NCBI GenBank assembly: GCA_964482055.1
Contig: CAYZVX010000005.1
Location: forward strand, 1-64,000
DNA length: 64,000 bases
Reading direction: 5' to 3'
Origin: G020354085 sp964482055
GTDB lineage: Bacteria; Pseudomonadota; Gammaproteobacteria; Acidiferrobacterales; Sulfurifustaceae
In this document: positions 32,263 to 40,865 of the stretch, piece by piece
Layout of the letters: every line of letters begins with the position of its first letter
Numbering within the stretch: the first letter of the stretch is position 1
Notes under the pieces: model-generated
What the model was told of the DNA's origin: nothing
Database searches by the model: none
What the model saw: only the letters and a program-made list of their open reading frames with translations
Program-made: the position numbers and the translations under genes

Positions 32263-33750
32263 ATGGCCGAAAACAACGACGAGAACGAACAGATCGCGCT
32301 GCGCCGCGCGAAGCTCGCGGAGCTGCGCCAACGCGGCCTGGCGTTCCCCAATGATTTCAAGCGCAACGTCATGGCCGGCGAGCTGCACGCCGAGTACGAG
32401 GGCAAGGCCAACGCCGAGCTTGAGGCGAACCCGGTGCGCGTCAAGGTCGCGGGGCGCATGATGACGCGCCGCATCATGGGCAAGGCGAGCTTCTGCCACC
32501 TGCAGGACATGTCGGGCCAGATCCAGATCTATGTGCAGCGCGACGCCCTGGGTGAGGCGGCCTACGAGGACTTCAAGAAGTGGGATATCGGGGACATCGT
32601 CGGCGCGGAGGGCACGCTGTTTCGCACCAAGACCGGCGAGCTGTCGGTCAAGGCCGACAGCTTGCGGCTGCTGACCAAGGCGCTGCGCCCGCTGCCGGAG
32701 AAGTACCACGGCCTGGTCGATACCGAGACCCGCTACCGCCAGCGCTACCTCGACTTGATCATGAACGAGGTCACGCGCAAGACGTTTCGCACCCGCACCG
32801 CCATCATCAACTACATCCGCCATTTCCTGGACGAACGCGGTTTCCTGGAAGTGGAAACGCCGATGATGCAGGCGATCCCGGGCGGCGCCACGGCGCGCCC
32901 GTTTGTGACCTATCACAACGCGCTCGACATCAGCCTTTACCTGCGCGTCGCCCCGGAGCTTTACCTCAAGCGGCTCATCGTCGGTGGTTTCGAGCGGGTC
33001 TATGAGATCAACCGCAACTTCCGCAACGAGGGACTGTCGACCCGGCATAACCCCGAGTTCACGATGCTCGAGTTCTACGAGGCTTACGCGACCTATCAGG
33101 ACCTCATGGACCTCACCGAGGACATGCTGCGCGGCCTGACGCGCCACCTGACCGGTGGGACGACCGTAACCTACCTTGGCGAAGAGTATGATTTCGGCAA
33201 GTCCTTCGAGCGGCTGACGCTCAAGGAGGCGGTGCTGCGCTACAACCCGGACATCACCGCCGCGGAACTGGAGTCCCTCGAATCCGCGCGGCGCATTGGC
33301 GAGCGGCTCGGCGCGACCGTCAAGCCGAGCTACGGGATCGGCAAGATCCAGCTCGAGATCTTCGAGAAGACCGTGGAGGAAAGGCTCAAGAACCCCACCT
33401 TCATCACGGCCTATCCGACCGAGGTGTCACCGCTCGCGCGGCGCAATGACCAGGACCCGGAGGTCACCGATCGCTTCGAGCTGTTCGTGGGCGGGCGCGA
33501 GATCGCCAATGGCTTCTCCGAGCTCAACGACGCCGAGGACCAGGCCGAGCGTTTCCGCCGCCAGGTCCAGGAGAAGGAGGCGGGCGATCTGGAGGCCATG
33601 CACTTTGACGCCGACTATATCCGCGCCCTCGAGCACGGAATGCCGCCGACGGCCGGCGAGGGGATCGGCATCGACCGCCTCGTGATGCTCTATACGAACT
33701 CGCCGTCAATACGCGACGTGCTGCTGTTCCCGCACATGCGTGCGGAGTGA
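32263..33750 (+). CDS. lysS: lysyl-tRNA synthetase, class II
   Basis: The 495-aa enzyme charges tRNA-Lys. It has an OB-fold anticodon-binding domain (about 55-150, VRVKVAGRMMTRRIMGKASF), class II motif 2 (FRNEGLSTRHNPEFTMLEF) and motif 3 (GEGIGIDRLVMLYTNSPSI). The length is typical. It follows prfB, as in many proteobacteria. It starts at ATG 32263; a weak AAAGA lies before it. Confidence 0.98.
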   Translation: MAENNDENEQIALRRAKLAELRQRGLAFPNDFKRNVMAGELHAEYEGKANAELEANPVRVKVAGRMMTRRIMGKASFCHLQDMSGQIQIYVQRDALGEAAYEDFKKWDIGDIVGAEGTLFRTKTGELSVKADSLRLLTKALRPLPEKYHGLVDTETRYRQRYLDLIMNEVTRKTFRTRTAIINYIRHFLDERGFLEVETPMMQAIPGGATARPFVTYHNALDISLYLRVAPELYLKRLIVGGFERVYEINRNFRNEGLSTRHNPEFTMLEFYEAYATYQDLMDLTEDMLRGLTRHLTGGTTVTYLGEEYDFGKSFERLTLKEAVLRYNPDITAAELESLESARRIGERLGATVKPSYGIGKIQLEIFEKTVEERLKNPTFITAYPTEVSPLARRNDQDPEVTDRFELFVGGREIANGFSELNDAEDQAERFRRQVQEKEAGDLEAMHFDADYIRALEHGMPPTAGEGIGIDRLVMLYTNSPSIRDVLLFPHMRAE

Positions 33751-33773
33751 CCGTTCGACCGGTGCGGGGACGC

Positions 33774-34667
33774 CTAGCCGCTCAGGAGCGCGCGCATCTG
33801 GGCCATCTCGCCTTTCGCCTGCTCCATGGCGAGCAGGCTTTCAGCCGGCGTGAGACCCAGCTTGGCCAGGGCGGGGACATCGGCCCACTGCACCTTGGCG
33901 TAACGATGTGCGGTGCCGATATAGCTGTGCAGATTCGCGACCAGCACGAGGTCGACGTAGTCGACCTCCGCGCTGTAGCGGCCGAGATCCTCGTGCTCGG
34001 CGGCGACGGCGATCATCTCGGCGGGAAACTTCCAGGTTTCGAGAATCAGCTTGCCCACGGTGGTGTGCATCTTCTCGATGGCCTCATCGAGCAGCGCGTC
34101 CTTACCGGCAATCTCGGGAAAATCCTCGGCGCGCGCGACGATCGGCAGTGTGCCGATATCGTGCAGCAGCCCGGCCAGCATGGCCTGGTCCGGGGAGAGC
34201 TTGGTGAACTTACGCGCGAAGGAAGCGGCGATGACGGCGACCGAGACGCTGTGCGACCAGAGCGTCTCGATCCGCTTCTTGAGGGCCGGCGATTGACTCT
34301 GGAAGAGCTGCTGCATGACGAGGCTCTGCACCAGGTTGCGAACCACCTTGGCCCCGAGGCGCGTGACCGCCGTCTGGATGTTGTCGATTTGACTGCTGCC
34401 GCGATAGAGGGGGCTGTTGGCGACCCGTAGCAAGCGTGCAGAGAGCGCCGCGTCCATGCCGATGAGCTTGGCGACCTGCGCGGCGGTCGAATTCTCGTCC
34501 TCCACGACCTTGCGGATGCGAACGGCAATCTCGGGCAGGGTCGGCAGCTTGAGACAGTTCTGCCTGATGTCGCCGATGATGACGGCGATGAATCGGTCAG
34601 AGGCTTCGTGCACGAGGGGACTCCGGTACTCGTTTTTTGGCGCGCGGCGCCGAATCCCCTTTATCAT
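33774..34667 (-). CDS. HDOD-domain protein
   Basis: The 297-aa protein carries an HDOD domain (about 30-230) with LPTLPEIAVRIRKVVEDENS, IGMDAALSARLLRVANSPLY and MLAGLLHDIGTLP. HDOD proteins lack the full HD metal site and serve in signalling or stress control. ATG 34667 is one start; a GTG at 34610 with GGAG upstream is an alternative and would leave room for a promoter between it and divergent miaA. It converges with lysS. Confidence 0.88.
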   Translation of the reverse strand: MIKGIRRRAPKNEYRSPLVHEASDRFIAVIIGDIRQNCLKLPTLPEIAVRIRKVVEDENSTAAQVAKLIGMDAALSARLLRVANSPLYRGSSQIDNIQTAVTRLGAKVVRNLVQSLVMQQLFQSQSPALKKRIETLWSHSVSVAVIAASFARKFTKLSPDQAMLAGLLHDIGTLPIVARAEDFPEIAGKDALLDEAIEKMHTTVGKLILETWKFPAEMIAVAAEHEDLGRYSAEVDYVDLVLVANLHSYIGTAHRYAKVQWADVPALAKLGLTPAESLLAMEQAKGEMAQMRALLSG

Positions 34668-34687
34668 AGTCAATATTTCTGAACGGC

Positions 34688-35638
34688 TTGAGGATTACGC
34701 TGTTGCGGGAGGAATGCTCCGGGCGGGCGATTTTTCTGATGGGGCCAACCGCCTCTGGAAAGACCGCGCTCGCGCTGGCTCTGCACGAGCGGCTGCCCGT
34801 CGAGATCATTAGCGTAGACGCCGCCCAGGTCTATCGCGGCATGGACATCGGCACGGCCAAGCCAAGCGCCGAGGAATTGGTGCGCGCCCCGCACCGGCTG
34901 ATCGACATCCGCGATCCGGCGCAGACCTACTCGGCCGCGGATTTCTGCAGCGACGCACGGCGGGAGATGGATGCGATCACCCGCGCCGGGCGCATCCCGT
35001 TATTGGTCGGCGGCACCATGTTCTATTTTCGGGCGCTCGAGCTCGGTCTGTCGGCGCTTCCGCGTGCCGATGCGGCGCTGCGCGCCCGCCTGCGCGAGGA
35101 GGCGCGTGAGCTGGGCTGGCCGGCCCTGCATGCGCGTCTGGCCGCGCATGATCCGGCCGCCGCGGCGCGCATCAGCCCCAACGATCAGCAGCGAATCCAG
35201 CGCGCACTCGAGATTATCGAACTCACCGGGCGCTCGCCAAGCGAGCTGGCCGCGCACCGCCCGCGCGCGGCACTGCCGTACCGGGTCACACGGATCGCGC
35301 TGCTGCCCGGCGATCGCGCCGAGCTGGGCGAACGCATCGCGCGGCGTTTCGCGCACATGCTCAAGCGCGGATTGGTCGCGGAGGTTGAAAAGCTCCTTCA
35401 GCGCCGCGATCTGCATTTGGAGACGCCCTCCATGCGTACGGTGGGGTACCGGCAGGTGGGGGAGTACTTGACTGGCGTCGTCAAGTATTCTGAAATGTGC
35501 GAAAGAGTGGTGTTCGCAACCCGGCAGCTGGCCAAGCGGCAGCTGACATGGTTGCGTTCGTATCCGGGCGTGAATTCGGTTGGTATGAATGATAAGGTGC
35601 CCATCGAGGAGTGCTTGGCGAAGCTGGGCCCGCTCTAG
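34688..35638 (+). CDS. miaA: tRNA dimethylallyltransferase
   Basis: MiaA adds the dimethylallyl group to A37 of tRNAs that read UNN codons. The 316-aa protein has P-loop GPTASGKTALALALHE, DAAQVYRGMDIGTAKPS, and the later RTVGYRQVGEYL and FATRQLAKRQLTWLR. The start is uncertain: the TTG at 34688 gives a family-like length, but it lies 20 bases from the divergent gene's start and has no Shine-Dalgarno. A TTG five codons further on is also possible. It heads the miaA-hfq-hflX-hflK-hflC group. Confidence 0.95.
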   Translation: MRITLLREECSGRAIFLMGPTASGKTALALALHERLPVEIISVDAAQVYRGMDIGTAKPSAEELVRAPHRLIDIRDPAQTYSAADFCSDARREMDAITRAGRIPLLVGGTMFYFRALELGLSALPRADAALRARLREEARELGWPALHARLAAHDPAAAARISPNDQQRIQRALEIIELTGRSPSELAAHRPRAALPYRVTRIALLPGDRAELGERIARRFAHMLKRGLVAEVEKLLQRRDLHLETPSMRTVGYRQVGEYLTGVVKYSEMCERVVFATRQLAKRQLTWLRSYPGVNSVGMNDKVPIEECLAKLGPL

Positions 35639-35744
35639 TGGCTGTCCGCGGGCGGCCCGGAAAAACGAATTTGCGCGGCATTGACCGGCGTTCGGGCAAA
35701 ACCAGGCCAAGCGGGCAAACACAATACAAAATCAGGAGAAAGAC

Positions 35745-36002
35745 ATGAGCCAGCAAAAAGGGCAAGCGTTACAAGACCCTTTCCTCAATACCCTTCGCAA
35801 GGAGCACGTCCCGGTGTCCATTTTCCTTGTGAATGGCATCAAGCTGCAGGGTCAGATCGAGTCGTTTGATCAGTTCGTCGTGCTGCTCAAGAACTCGGTC
35901 AGTCAGATGATCTACAAGCACGCGATTTCGACCGTGGTGCCCAGTCGGCCGGTCAAGTTCCAGTTTGAGAGCTCCGATACACCAGAATCCAAAGAGTCCT
36001 GA
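35745..36002 (+). CDS. hfq: RNA chaperone Hfq
   Basis: The 85-aa Sm-like protein forms hexamers that pair small RNAs with mRNAs. It has the usual start SQQKGQALQDPFLNTLRKEH and the Sm motifs VPVSIFLVNGIKLQGQIESF and YKHAISTVVPSRPV. A good Shine-Dalgarno AGGAG lies eight bases before the ATG. The C-terminal tail is short and acidic. It lies between miaA and hflX as in Escherichia coli. Confidence 0.99.
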   Translation: MSQQKGQALQDPFLNTLRKEHVPVSIFLVNGIKLQGQIESFDQFVVLLKNSVSQMIYKHAISTVVPSRPVKFQFESSDTPESKES

Positions 36003-37332
36003 TCCGGCGTCCCCGGTCAATGGGGGGCGTGCGCCCGAGCGCGCGTTGCTGTTGCATCTGCGCCTCACCGGCCGGCCACAGCACGAGCAGGAGGACGTCG
36101 AGGAGCTGCGGCTGCTCGCCACCTCCGCCGGCGCGCAGGTGGTCGGCACGATTGTCGGCAGCCGCTACGCGCCGGACGCCGGCACCTTCATCGGCCGCGG
36201 CAAGGCCGAAGAGGTGCGCGACGCGGCCGCCCGCGAGCGTGCCGACGTCGTGCTGGTCAATCACGCGTTGTCGCCGAGCCAGGAACGCAACCTGGAAAAG
36301 GCGATTGGTTGCCGGGTGCTTGACCGCGTCGGTTTGATTCTCGATATCTTTGCGCAGCGTGCGCGTTCGCACGAGGGCAAGTTGCAGGTTGAGCTCGCGC
36401 AGCTCGAGCACCTGTCGACGCGGCTGGTGCGGGGCTGGACGCACCTCGAACGCCAGAAGGGCGGCATCGGCCTGCGCGGCCCCGGCGAAACGCAGCTCGA
36501 GGTCGACCGCCGGCTCATCCGCGATCGCATCAAGAAGCTCAACGACCGCCTCGAGCAAGTCTACACGCAGCGCCGCAGCCGCCGGCGCGCGCGCCACAAG
36601 GTGCCGATTCCGACCATCTCGCTCGTCGGTTATACGAACGCCGGCAAGTCGACGCTGTTCAACCGGTTGACCGGCGCCGGCGTCTACGCGGCGGACCAGC
36701 TGTTTGCCACGCTCGACCCGACCATGCGGCGCGTCGAGCTCGCGGGAAACAGCGCCGTGGTGCTTGCGGATACGGTCGGATTCATTCGTCACCTGCCGCA
36801 CGACCTGGTCGAGGCGTTCAAATCGACGTTGGAAGAGGTCGCCGGCGCCGATTTGCTGTTACACGTTACCGACAGCAGCCATCCCGAGCGGCTCGAACAG
36901 ATGACGCGCGTCGATGAGGTTCTGGCGCAGATCGGCGCGGCTGACATTCCACAGGTAGTCGTGTTCAACAAGATCGACGCGACGGGCGAAGCGGCCCGCA
37001 TCGAGCGCGGTGACGGCCGGGTGCTGGCGCGCGTGTGGCTGTCGGCGCGTACCGGCGCGGGCGTGGAACTGTTGCGCGATCTGCTGGCGGAGCACTACCG
37101 TGCGCAACGTCGCCTGCTGCGTTTCGTGCTTCCGGCGCAGGCCGGTCGGCTGCGGGCCATGATCTACGAGCGCGCCGAGGTGCGCGGCGAGACCGCGCTC
37201 GAGTCGGGTGGCTGGCTGCTCGAGGCGGCACTGACGACCGCGCAGCTTGCCTGGTTGCAGCAGCAGGAAGGTTTTGATGCCGGCTATCTCCAAGAAAAAC
37301 CGCGGGAAATTCTTGCCGCTACCGGTTCCTGA
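35965..37332 (+). CDS. hflX: GTPase HflX
   Basis: HflX is a ribosome-binding GTPase that rescues stalled 70S ribosomes. It has an N-terminal domain with GTIVGSRYAPDAGTFIGRGK, a helical part LEHLSTRLVRGWTHLERQKG and GLRGPGETQLEVDRR, and the G domain (GYTNAGKSTLFNRL, DTVGFIRHLPHDLVEAF, NKID). The ATG at 35965 overlaps hfq by 38 bases; a start just after hfq (TTG near 36050) would give a shorter N-terminus and is possible. Length 455 aa is slightly long for the family. Confidence 0.95.
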   Translation: MRAPIHQNPKSPDPASPVNGGRAPERALLLHLRLTGRPQHEQEDVEELRLLATSAGAQVVGTIVGSRYAPDAGTFIGRGKAEEVRDAAARERADVVLVNHALSPSQERNLEKAIGCRVLDRVGLILDIFAQRARSHEGKLQVELAQLEHLSTRLVRGWTHLERQKGGIGLRGPGETQLEVDRRLIRDRIKKLNDRLEQVYTQRRSRRRARHKVPIPTISLVGYTNAGKSTLFNRLTGAGVYAADQLFATLDPTMRRVELAGNSAVVLADTVGFIRHLPHDLVEAFKSTLEEVAGADLLLHVTDSSHPERLEQMTRVDEVLAQIGAADIPQVVVFNKIDATGEAARIERGDGRVLARVWLSARTGAGVELLRDLLAEHYRAQRRLLRFVLPAQAGRLRAMIYERAEVRGETALESGGWLLEAALTTAQLAWLQQQEGFDAGYLQEKPREILAATGS

Positions 37333-37341
37333 CCCTAGAAT
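37313..37341 (+). promoter_or_regulatory. sigma70-like promoter for hflK-hflC
   Basis: TTGCCG (37313-37318) and TAGAAT (37336-37341) are 17 bases apart. The -35 lies in the end of hflX. The expected start precedes the hflK ATG by about 48 bases. Confidence 0.6.
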
Positions 37342-37395
37342 GCCGCTTTCCTGAAAAGCAGGCGGCGACCACCATTCCCTTCAAGGAGTAACAGC

Positions 37396-38586
37396 GTGGC
37401 TTGGAACGAACCGGGTAGCTCCGGGGACAAAGACCCGTGGGGGCAGCGCCGCCGTGGCGGCGGCGCCGATCTTGATCAAATCGTCAAGAACATCCAGGAC
37501 AAGCTCGGCCGCCTCTTTGGTGGCGGGAAGCGCGGCGGTGGCGCCGAAGGTGGCGCGGGTGGGGGTGCCGGTTACGGGCTGGGCCTCATCGCGCTGGCCG
37601 CGGTTGGCGTGTGGCTTGCGACCGGCACCTACATCGTGCAGCCCGGCGAGCGCGGTGTGGTGTTGCGCTTCGGCAAGAATACCGAGATCACGGAGGCCGG
37701 CCTGCACTGGCGCCTGCCGTATCCGATCGAGCGTGTGGAAAAAGTCAACGTTGAGAAGGTTTCGGTGATCGAAATCGGCTATCGCACCGATCCGCGTTCC
37801 GGGCGCAAGGACAAGCGCCCGCGCGAGGCGCTGATGCTCACGGAGGATGAGAACATCATCGATCTCGAGTTTGCCGTGCAGTACAAGATCAAGGACGCTG
37901 CGGCGTATCTGTTCAAGGTCCGTGATCCGGAGCAGACCATCACGGCTGCAATGGAGTCGGCGGTCCGCGAGATCGTCGGTAAGAGCACCATGGATTTCGC
38001 CTTGACCGAGGGGCGCGACCAGGTGAATCAGGGTACCCGTGAGATGCTGCAAACGATCCTCGACCGCTATAACTCCGGCGTACAGATCGTCACCGTCGAG
38101 ATGCAGAAGGCGCAGCCGCCGGAAGAGGTCAAATCGGCGTTCGATGACGCCGTAAAAGCGCGCGAGGACGAGCAGCGCGCCAAGAACGAGGCAGAGGCCT
38201 ACGCCAACGACATCTTGCCCCGCGCGCGCGGTGCCGCCGCGCGGCTTGTGCAGGAGGCCGAAGGCTACAAGGCGGCGAGCATCGCGCGTGCCGAAGGCGA
38301 TGCCCAGCGTTTCTCGCGCATCGCTACCGAGTACGCCAAGGCGCCCGCGGTCACGCGTGAGCGACTCTACATCGAGACGATGGAACAGGTTCTGTCCAAC
38401 ACCACCAAGGTGTTCGTCGATCAGCGCGGCGGCAACAACGTGCTGTATCTGCCGCTCGACAAGATCATGCGCGCGCAGGAGCCGGCGGCCGTGGCGCCGG
38501 CGCACAGCGCCACCGAGCCCGAGACGTCGGCCGCGGGCCAGGCGCAGCGCGGACGGACGGATCTGCGTCGCCGGGGGACGCCGTGA
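37396..38586 (+). CDS. hflK: FtsH protease modulator HflK
   Basis: The 396-aa band-7 protein forms a membrane complex with HflC that controls FtsH. A Gly-rich N-terminal part (GGGKRGGGAEGGAGGGAGYG) precedes one membrane segment (LGLIALAAVGVWLATGTYIV, about 60-78). The SPFH domain follows, with VQPGERGVVLRFGKNTEITE, and an Ala/Glu-rich coiled coil (AVKAREDEQRAKNEAEAYAN). The N-terminal start is the ATG-like GTG at 37396 after AAGGAG. It overlaps hflC by one base. Confidence 0.96.
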   Translation: MAWNEPGSSGDKDPWGQRRRGGGADLDQIVKNIQDKLGRLFGGGKRGGGAEGGAGGGAGYGLGLIALAAVGVWLATGTYIVQPGERGVVLRFGKNTEITEAGLHWRLPYPIERVEKVNVEKVSVIEIGYRTDPRSGRKDKRPREALMLTEDENIIDLEFAVQYKIKDAAAYLFKVRDPEQTITAAMESAVREIVGKSTMDFALTEGRDQVNQGTREMLQTILDRYNSGVQIVTVEMQKAQPPEEVKSAFDDAVKAREDEQRAKNEAEAYANDILPRARGAAARLVQEAEGYKAASIARAEGDAQRFSRIATEYAKAPAVTRERLYIETMEQVLSNTTKVFVDQRGGNNVLYLPLDKIMRAQEPAAVAPAHSATEPETSAAGQAQRGRTDLRRRGTP

Positions 38587-39455
38587 TGAACCAGTCGAAA
38601 CTGATCGCGCTGGTTGCGCTGGTGCTGGTGATCCTGGTCGTGGCCGGCTCGGCGGTGTACACCGTCGATGAGCGCGAGAAGACGATCGTCGTGCGCTTCG
38701 GCCAGGTGTTGCGCTACGACGACAAGCCGGGCATTCACCTCAAGACGCCGTTCATCGACGACGTACGCTACTTCGATGCGCGCATTCTGACGCTCGACGC
38801 CGAACCGACGCCGTTTCTCACCAAGGAGAAGAAATACGTTCTCGTCGACTCGTTCGTGAAATGGCGGCTAGTGGATGCGCTGCAGTACTACCTGACCGTC
38901 GGCGGGTCGGAATCGGAAGCCAAGCGCCGGCTCGAGCAGCTCGTGAACAGCGGCCTGCGCGATGAGTTCGGCAAGCGCACGGTGAAAGACGTCATTTCGG
39001 CGGATCGCGCCAAGATCATGGAGATCCTCACCGTCAATGCCGACAGGGAAGCCCGCAAGTTCGGCCTCGAGGTCGTGGACGTGCGCCTGCAGCGCGTTGA
39101 TCTGCCGCCCGAGGTGAGCCAGTCGGTGTTCCAGCGCATGAAGGCGGAGCGCTCGCGTATCGCCAACGAGCTGCGCGCCCAGGGTGCGGAGGCGGCCGAA
39201 AAGATCCGCGCCGACGCCGAGCGCCGGCGCGAGATCCTGCTGGCCGACGCTTACCGGCAGGCCGAGCGGCTGCGCGGCGAGGGCGATGCGCGCGCGACGG
39301 CGATCTACGCCGGGGCCGCCAACAATGCCCCCGAGTTCTACTCGCTCTACCGCAGCCTCGGGGCGTACAGAGAGAGCTTCAAGAGCAAAGACGATATTCT
39401 GGTGGTCGATCCCAGCGCGGATTTCTTCAAATACCTGAAGAAGCCGACGCGCTAG
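38586..39455 (+). CDS. hflC: FtsH protease modulator HflC
   Basis: The 289-aa protein has one N-terminal membrane segment (LIALVALVLVILVVAGSAVY) and an SPFH domain (YTVDEREKTIVVRFGQVLRY, KPGIHLKTPFIDDVRYFDAR). The C-terminal half is a coiled coil (AEAAEKIRADAERRREILLA) ending FFKYLKKPTR. It pairs with HflK around FtsH. The ATG overlaps the hflK stop, so the two genes are translationally coupled; a GTG one codon earlier is an alternative. Confidence 0.96.
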   Translation: MNQSKLIALVALVLVILVVAGSAVYTVDEREKTIVVRFGQVLRYDDKPGIHLKTPFIDDVRYFDARILTLDAEPTPFLTKEKKYVLVDSFVKWRLVDALQYYLTVGGSESEAKRRLEQLVNSGLRDEFGKRTVKDVISADRAKIMEILTVNADREARKFGLEVVDVRLQRVDLPPEVSQSVFQRMKAERSRIANELRAQGAEAAEKIRADAERRREILLADAYRQAERLRGEGDARATAIYAGAANNAPEFYSLYRSLGAYRESFKSKDDILVVDPSADFFKYLKKPTR

Positions 39456-39470
39456 GGCGAGACACGGGCC

Positions 39471-39662
39471 ATGCGATGGCATGATTTGGGCGTAGCGCTG
39501 GCCCTGCTGCTGGTGATCGAGGGCGTCCTGCCGTTTCTCAATCCTGCCGCCCTGCGCCGCATGCTCGCCGCGATCAGCGAATTGAACGACGGTCAGCTGC
39601 GTTTCGCCGGTATGACCAGCATGCTGCTCGGGCTCCTGCTGCTCTACTTCATCAACGGCTGA
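39471..39662 (+). CDS. DUF2065 family small membrane protein
   Basis: The 63-aa protein has two hydrophobic segments (LGVALALLLVIEGVLPFLNP and GMTSMLLGLLLLYFING) around a polar loop LRRMLAAISELNDGQLRF. It fits DUF2065, which is often found between hflC and hisZ or purA. Function unknown. It starts 15 bases after hflC. Confidence 0.92.
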   Translation: MRWHDLGVALALLLVIEGVLPFLNPAALRRMLAAISELNDGQLRFAGMTSMLLGLLLLYFING

Positions 39663-39667
39663 TTCCA

Positions 39668-40852
39668 ATGTCCATACAGGATCGCTGGCTGCTGCCGGAG
39701 GGAATCGAGGAGGTGCTGCCGGATGAGGCGCGTCGCCTCGAGGCCATGCGCCGCCAGGTGCTCGACCTGTTCGCGAGCTGGGGTTACGAGCTGGTGATGC
39801 CGCCACTCATCGAGTACGTCGAGTCGCTGCTCACGGGGGTCGGCCAGGACATGGCCTTGCAGACTTTCATGCTCACCGATCAGCTCACCGGCCGCCTCAT
39901 GGGCGTACGCGCAGACATGACACCGCAGGCCGCACGCATCGATGCGCACTACCTCAAACGCGAAGGGCCGGTACGCCTGTGTTATCTCGGGCCGGTGTTG
40001 CGCACGCGCCCCGGGGAGCTCGGCGGCTCGCGCGAGCCGCTGCAGCTTGGCGCCGAGCTGTTCGGCGCGAGCGGCGCCGATAGCGACGCGGAACTGGTTG
40101 CCCTCATGGTCGCAACGCTTGCGCGGGTCGGAATTGCGGATCCGCACATCGATCTCGGCCATGTCGGCGTGTTCCGGGCACTGTCCGCTCATGCCGGACT
40201 CGACGCTGAGCGCGAGGCGCGCGTGTTCGATGCCTTGCAGCGCAAGGCGCGCAGCGAGCTTGAGGCGTTGCTGGCGCGAGACGTCGCGCCGCAGGCGCGT
40301 GACATGCTGCTGGCGTTGCTCGATCTGTCCGGCGGCACGGAGGTCATTGCGCAGGCACGAACGCGGTTCGCGCGTGCGCCGCAGGCGGTGCGCGAGGCAC
40401 TCGACAACCTCGAGGCGGTGGCCGGTCTCGTGGCCCTGGAGGCGGGGATGCCGCCGCTGCATTTCGATCTTGCCGAGGTGAGTGGTTATCAGTACTACAC
40501 CGGCGTAGTGTTCAGCGCCTTCGTGCCCGGCCACGGGCGTGCCATCGCGCATGGCGGGCGCTATGATGGCATCGGCCGCGCATTCGGGCGCGCGCGGCCC
40601 GCGACCGGCTTCGGCTCCGATCTGCGCCAGTTGCTGCGACTGGCGGCTGGGGTGGCGGGCGGTGCGCCACCGGCAATTCTGGCTCCCGTGGGTGAGGACG
40701 CGGAGCTGCGCGCGGAGATCGCGCGCCTGCGCGCGGCCGGGGAGCGCGTCGTGCAGCAACTGTCCGGCACCAGCATCGGGGCAAGGGAGCAGGGTTGCGA
40801 CCGGGCGCTGGTCAAGCGCAATGGCCGCTGGATCGTGCAAAGCGTGCAATAA
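39668..40852 (+). CDS. hisZ: ATP phosphoribosyltransferase regulatory subunit HisZ
   Basis: HisZ is a catalytically dead HisRS-like protein that activates short HisG in histidine synthesis. The 394-aa chain has DRWLLPEGIEEVLPDEARRL, MGVRADMTPQAARIDAHYL, a class II core and GGRYDGIGRAFGRARPATGF. It lacks the anticodon-binding C-terminus of real HisRS. It follows the DUF2065 gene by five bases and precedes purA by 13 bases, the usual context. Confidence 0.95.
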   Translation: MSIQDRWLLPEGIEEVLPDEARRLEAMRRQVLDLFASWGYELVMPPLIEYVESLLTGVGQDMALQTFMLTDQLTGRLMGVRADMTPQAARIDAHYLKREGPVRLCYLGPVLRTRPGELGGSREPLQLGAELFGASGADSDAELVALMVATLARVGIADPHIDLGHVGVFRALSAHAGLDAEREARVFDALQRKARSELEALLARDVAPQARDMLLALLDLSGGTEVIAQARTRFARAPQAVREALDNLEAVAGLVALEAGMPPLHFDLAEVSGYQYYTGVVFSAFVPGHGRAIAHGGRYDGIGRAFGRARPATGFGSDLRQLLRLAAGVAGGAPPAILAPVGEDAELRAEIARLRAAGERVVQQLSGTSIGAREQGCDRALVKRNGRWIVQSVQ

Positions 40853-40865
40853 CAACACAGCATCT

